DNA of 64,000 bases from Nakamurella flava. Its GTDB lineage: Bacteria > Actinomycetota > Actinomycetes > Mycobacteriales > Nakamurellaceae. The stretch lies in contig NZ_SZZH01000006.1 of the NCBI RefSeq assembly GCF_005298075.1, forward strand, positions 62,001 to 126,000, in the 5' to 3' direction. The notes under the pieces were generated by a model. It was not told the DNA's origin. It did no database searches and was given only the letters and a program-made list of their open reading frames with translations. Positions 62,891 through 64,000 of the stretch are shown piece by piece. A program made the translations under genes and the position numbers. Each line of letters begins with the position of its first letter. Position 1 is the first letter of the stretch.

Positions 62891-64000
62891 GTGGAGTTCC
62901 GGGATCTGGGGCCGGTCACCGTCGAGTTCGACGGCGCCCCGATCCGGCTGTCCGGGGGCCGGGTGATGACCGTGTTGGCGGCCCTGCTGGTGAACGCCGG
63001 CGAATCGGTGTCGCAGGACCGGCTCATCGACGCCGTGTGGGGCGACCGGCTGCCGCAACGGGCCGGCGCCGCGTTGGACACGTTGATCTTCCGTCTGCGG
63101 CAGGTCCTGGAGCCCGACCGGACTCGTCGCAGCGGCTGGCGGGTGGTGGTCACCGAGGGCAACGGTTATCGGTTGCTGGCCCGTGACCAGGATGTGGACT
63201 CCCGTGCCTTCGTCAGGGACTCGGCCGACGCGCATGCCGCTCTGCTCGCCGGGGCGGCCGACCGCGGGCTGCTGCTGGCCGAACGGGCCTTGGCCCGTTG
63301 GCGGGGACCGGCGTACGACGGTCTGCCGGACACGCCGTGGCTCGAACCGGTGCGAGCCCAGCTGGACGACACCCGCGCCGGCACCGGAGAACTGTTGGTG
63401 CAGGCCATGCTCGACCTCGGCCGACCGGAGCAGGCAGTGGCGGCGGTCCAACCACTCGTCCTGCAGCACCCGTTCCGGGAACGCCTGTGGGCCCAACTGG
63501 CCCTGGGGCTGTATCGAGCGGGTCGGCAGGCCGCGGCCCTGGAGACCTTCGCCCGCGCCCGGCGGGTGCTCGACGAGGAGCTCGGGGTGAGCCCCGGTCC
63601 GGACCTCGTCGTGCTGCAGGAGGCGATGCTCGCCCACGCACCCGAACTCCTCGGCCCGTCGTCGGTGCCGGTGACGGTGACGGACCTCCCCGCGGGGCGT
63701 CGACCGTTGTACGGGCGGTCCGCCGACGTGGCCGCGGTCACCGCTCTGCTGGCCCCCGGCCAGGTCGCTTCGATCACCGGACCGGTCGGGGTCGGGAAGA
63801 CCTCGGTGGCGCAGGCCGTCGCCGCCGCCGCCGCGCCGCACCACCGGGACGGGGCACACTTCGTCGACCTCACCCGAGCCACCACCGGCAGCGATGTTGC
63901 GGCCCTCGCCGCCGCGACACTGGAACTACGGGCCGACGGGCCGGACATCACGGGGACGCTGGCCCGTCGCTTGCAGGGCCGGGACATCCTGCTCGTCCTG
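62891..64000 (+). CDS. AfsR/SARP-family regulator with ATPase domain, N-terminal part
   Basis: 370 codons are present, then the window ends. An OmpR-like winged-helix DNA-binding domain (about 1-90, with ALLVNAGESVSQDRLIDAVWG) and a bacterial transcriptional activation domain (about 95-245, SRAFVRDSADAH to EELGVSPGPDL) are followed by the start of an NTPase with P-loop GPVGVGKTS (about 297-305). Such proteins switch on nearby secondary-metabolite or regulatory genes. Start by GTG at 62891 fits the -10 spacing; an ATG at 62861 lies upstream of it. Divergent from the metallo-beta-lactamase operon. Confidence 0.88.
   Translation, partial: MEFRDLGPVTVEFDGAPIRLSGGRVMTVLAALLVNAGESVSQDRLIDAVWGDRLPQRAGAALDTLIFRLRQVLEPDRTRRSGWRVVVTEGNGYRLLARDQDVDSRAFVRDSADAHAALLAGAADRGLLLAERALARWRGPAYDGLPDTPWLEPVRAQLDDTRAGTGELLVQAMLDLGRPEQAVAAVQPLVLQHPFRERLWAQLALGLYRAGRQAAALETFARARRVLDEELGVSPGPDLVVLQEAMLAHAPELLGPSSVPVTVTDLPAGRRPLYGRSADVAAVTALLAPGQVASITGPVGVGKTSVAQAVAAAAAPHHRDGAHFVDLTRATTGSDVAALAAATLELRADGPDITGTLARRLQGRDILLVL

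Overview
The window is chromosomal DNA from a very GC-rich, mycolic-type or related actinobacterium. The clues are F420-type luciferase-like oxidoreductases, a mycobacterial-style LigD (polymerase-phosphoesterase-ligase order) with Ku, type VII secretion EccC/EccD, an AfsR/SARP regulator, glutamine-dependent NadE with the same catalytic residue spacing as the Mycobacterium enzyme, and frequent GTG starts. A Nakamurella-like organism is plausible, but that is inference from gene content only. No tRNA, rRNA, CRISPR array, transposase or phage gene was recognised.

Layout. 1-5.6 kb: allantoinase (cut by the window edge), an F420-type oxidoreductase, an AsnC/Lrp regulator divergent from a rhodanese, an exported animal-type haem peroxidase and an APH-fold kinase-like protein. 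5.7-12.8 kb: serS, a small unknown gene, a zincin peptidase, a PfkB sugar kinase, a DUF1707 protein, the pheA-phosphatase pair and a deacetylase-like lipoprotein; serS, zincin, phosphatase and pheA are also neighbours in Mycobacterium. 13-20 kb: CPBP membrane protease, a rhodanese-DUF4328-DUF5926 operon, a low-molecular-weight phosphatase, a degenerate sugar-phosphate transferase and an Fpg/Nei glycosylase. 20-25.7 kb: a reduced type VII secretion locus, with eccC divergent from eccD plus a 73-residue EccB-like anchor, and two perfect DnaA boxes between them. 26-34.8 kb: cyclopropane synthase, the pruB-pruA proline pathway, a CopC protein, and an SDR/AI-2E/GNAT overlapping operon. 34.9-41.8 kb: two overlapping diguanylate cyclases, a KstD-like FAD dehydrogenase, a second F420-type oxidoreductase and a serine-less alpha/beta-hydrolase. 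41.9-51 kb: GH1 glucosidase, DinB protein, xylA with a divergent ROK regulator, nadE and a 655-residue SEC-C protein. 51-55.8 kb: LysR with a divergent TDT transporter, a small coupled gene pair, a MATE exporter and a membrane protein. 55.9-60.2 kb: the non-homologous end-joining pair ligD/ku. 60.3-64 kb: an amidohydrolase/metallo-beta-lactamase operon divergent from an AfsR-like regulator cut by the window edge.

Two styles of gene start are visible. Genes inside operons and many operon heads carry GGAGG-like ribosome sites. About a dozen other genes have a TANNNT-like -10 element only 6-8 bases before an ATG or GTG, as expected of leaderless mRNAs. Several convergent gene pairs are separated by long perfect hairpins.

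Most of the region is housekeeping or ordinary accessory metabolism. The items most worth a second look are the reduced type VII locus with its DnaA-box pair, a dispersed repeat of about 60 bp found both in an intergenic region and in frame inside the ligD linker, the two predicted pseudoenzymes, and the cyclase pair in which only one partner keeps the inhibitory site.
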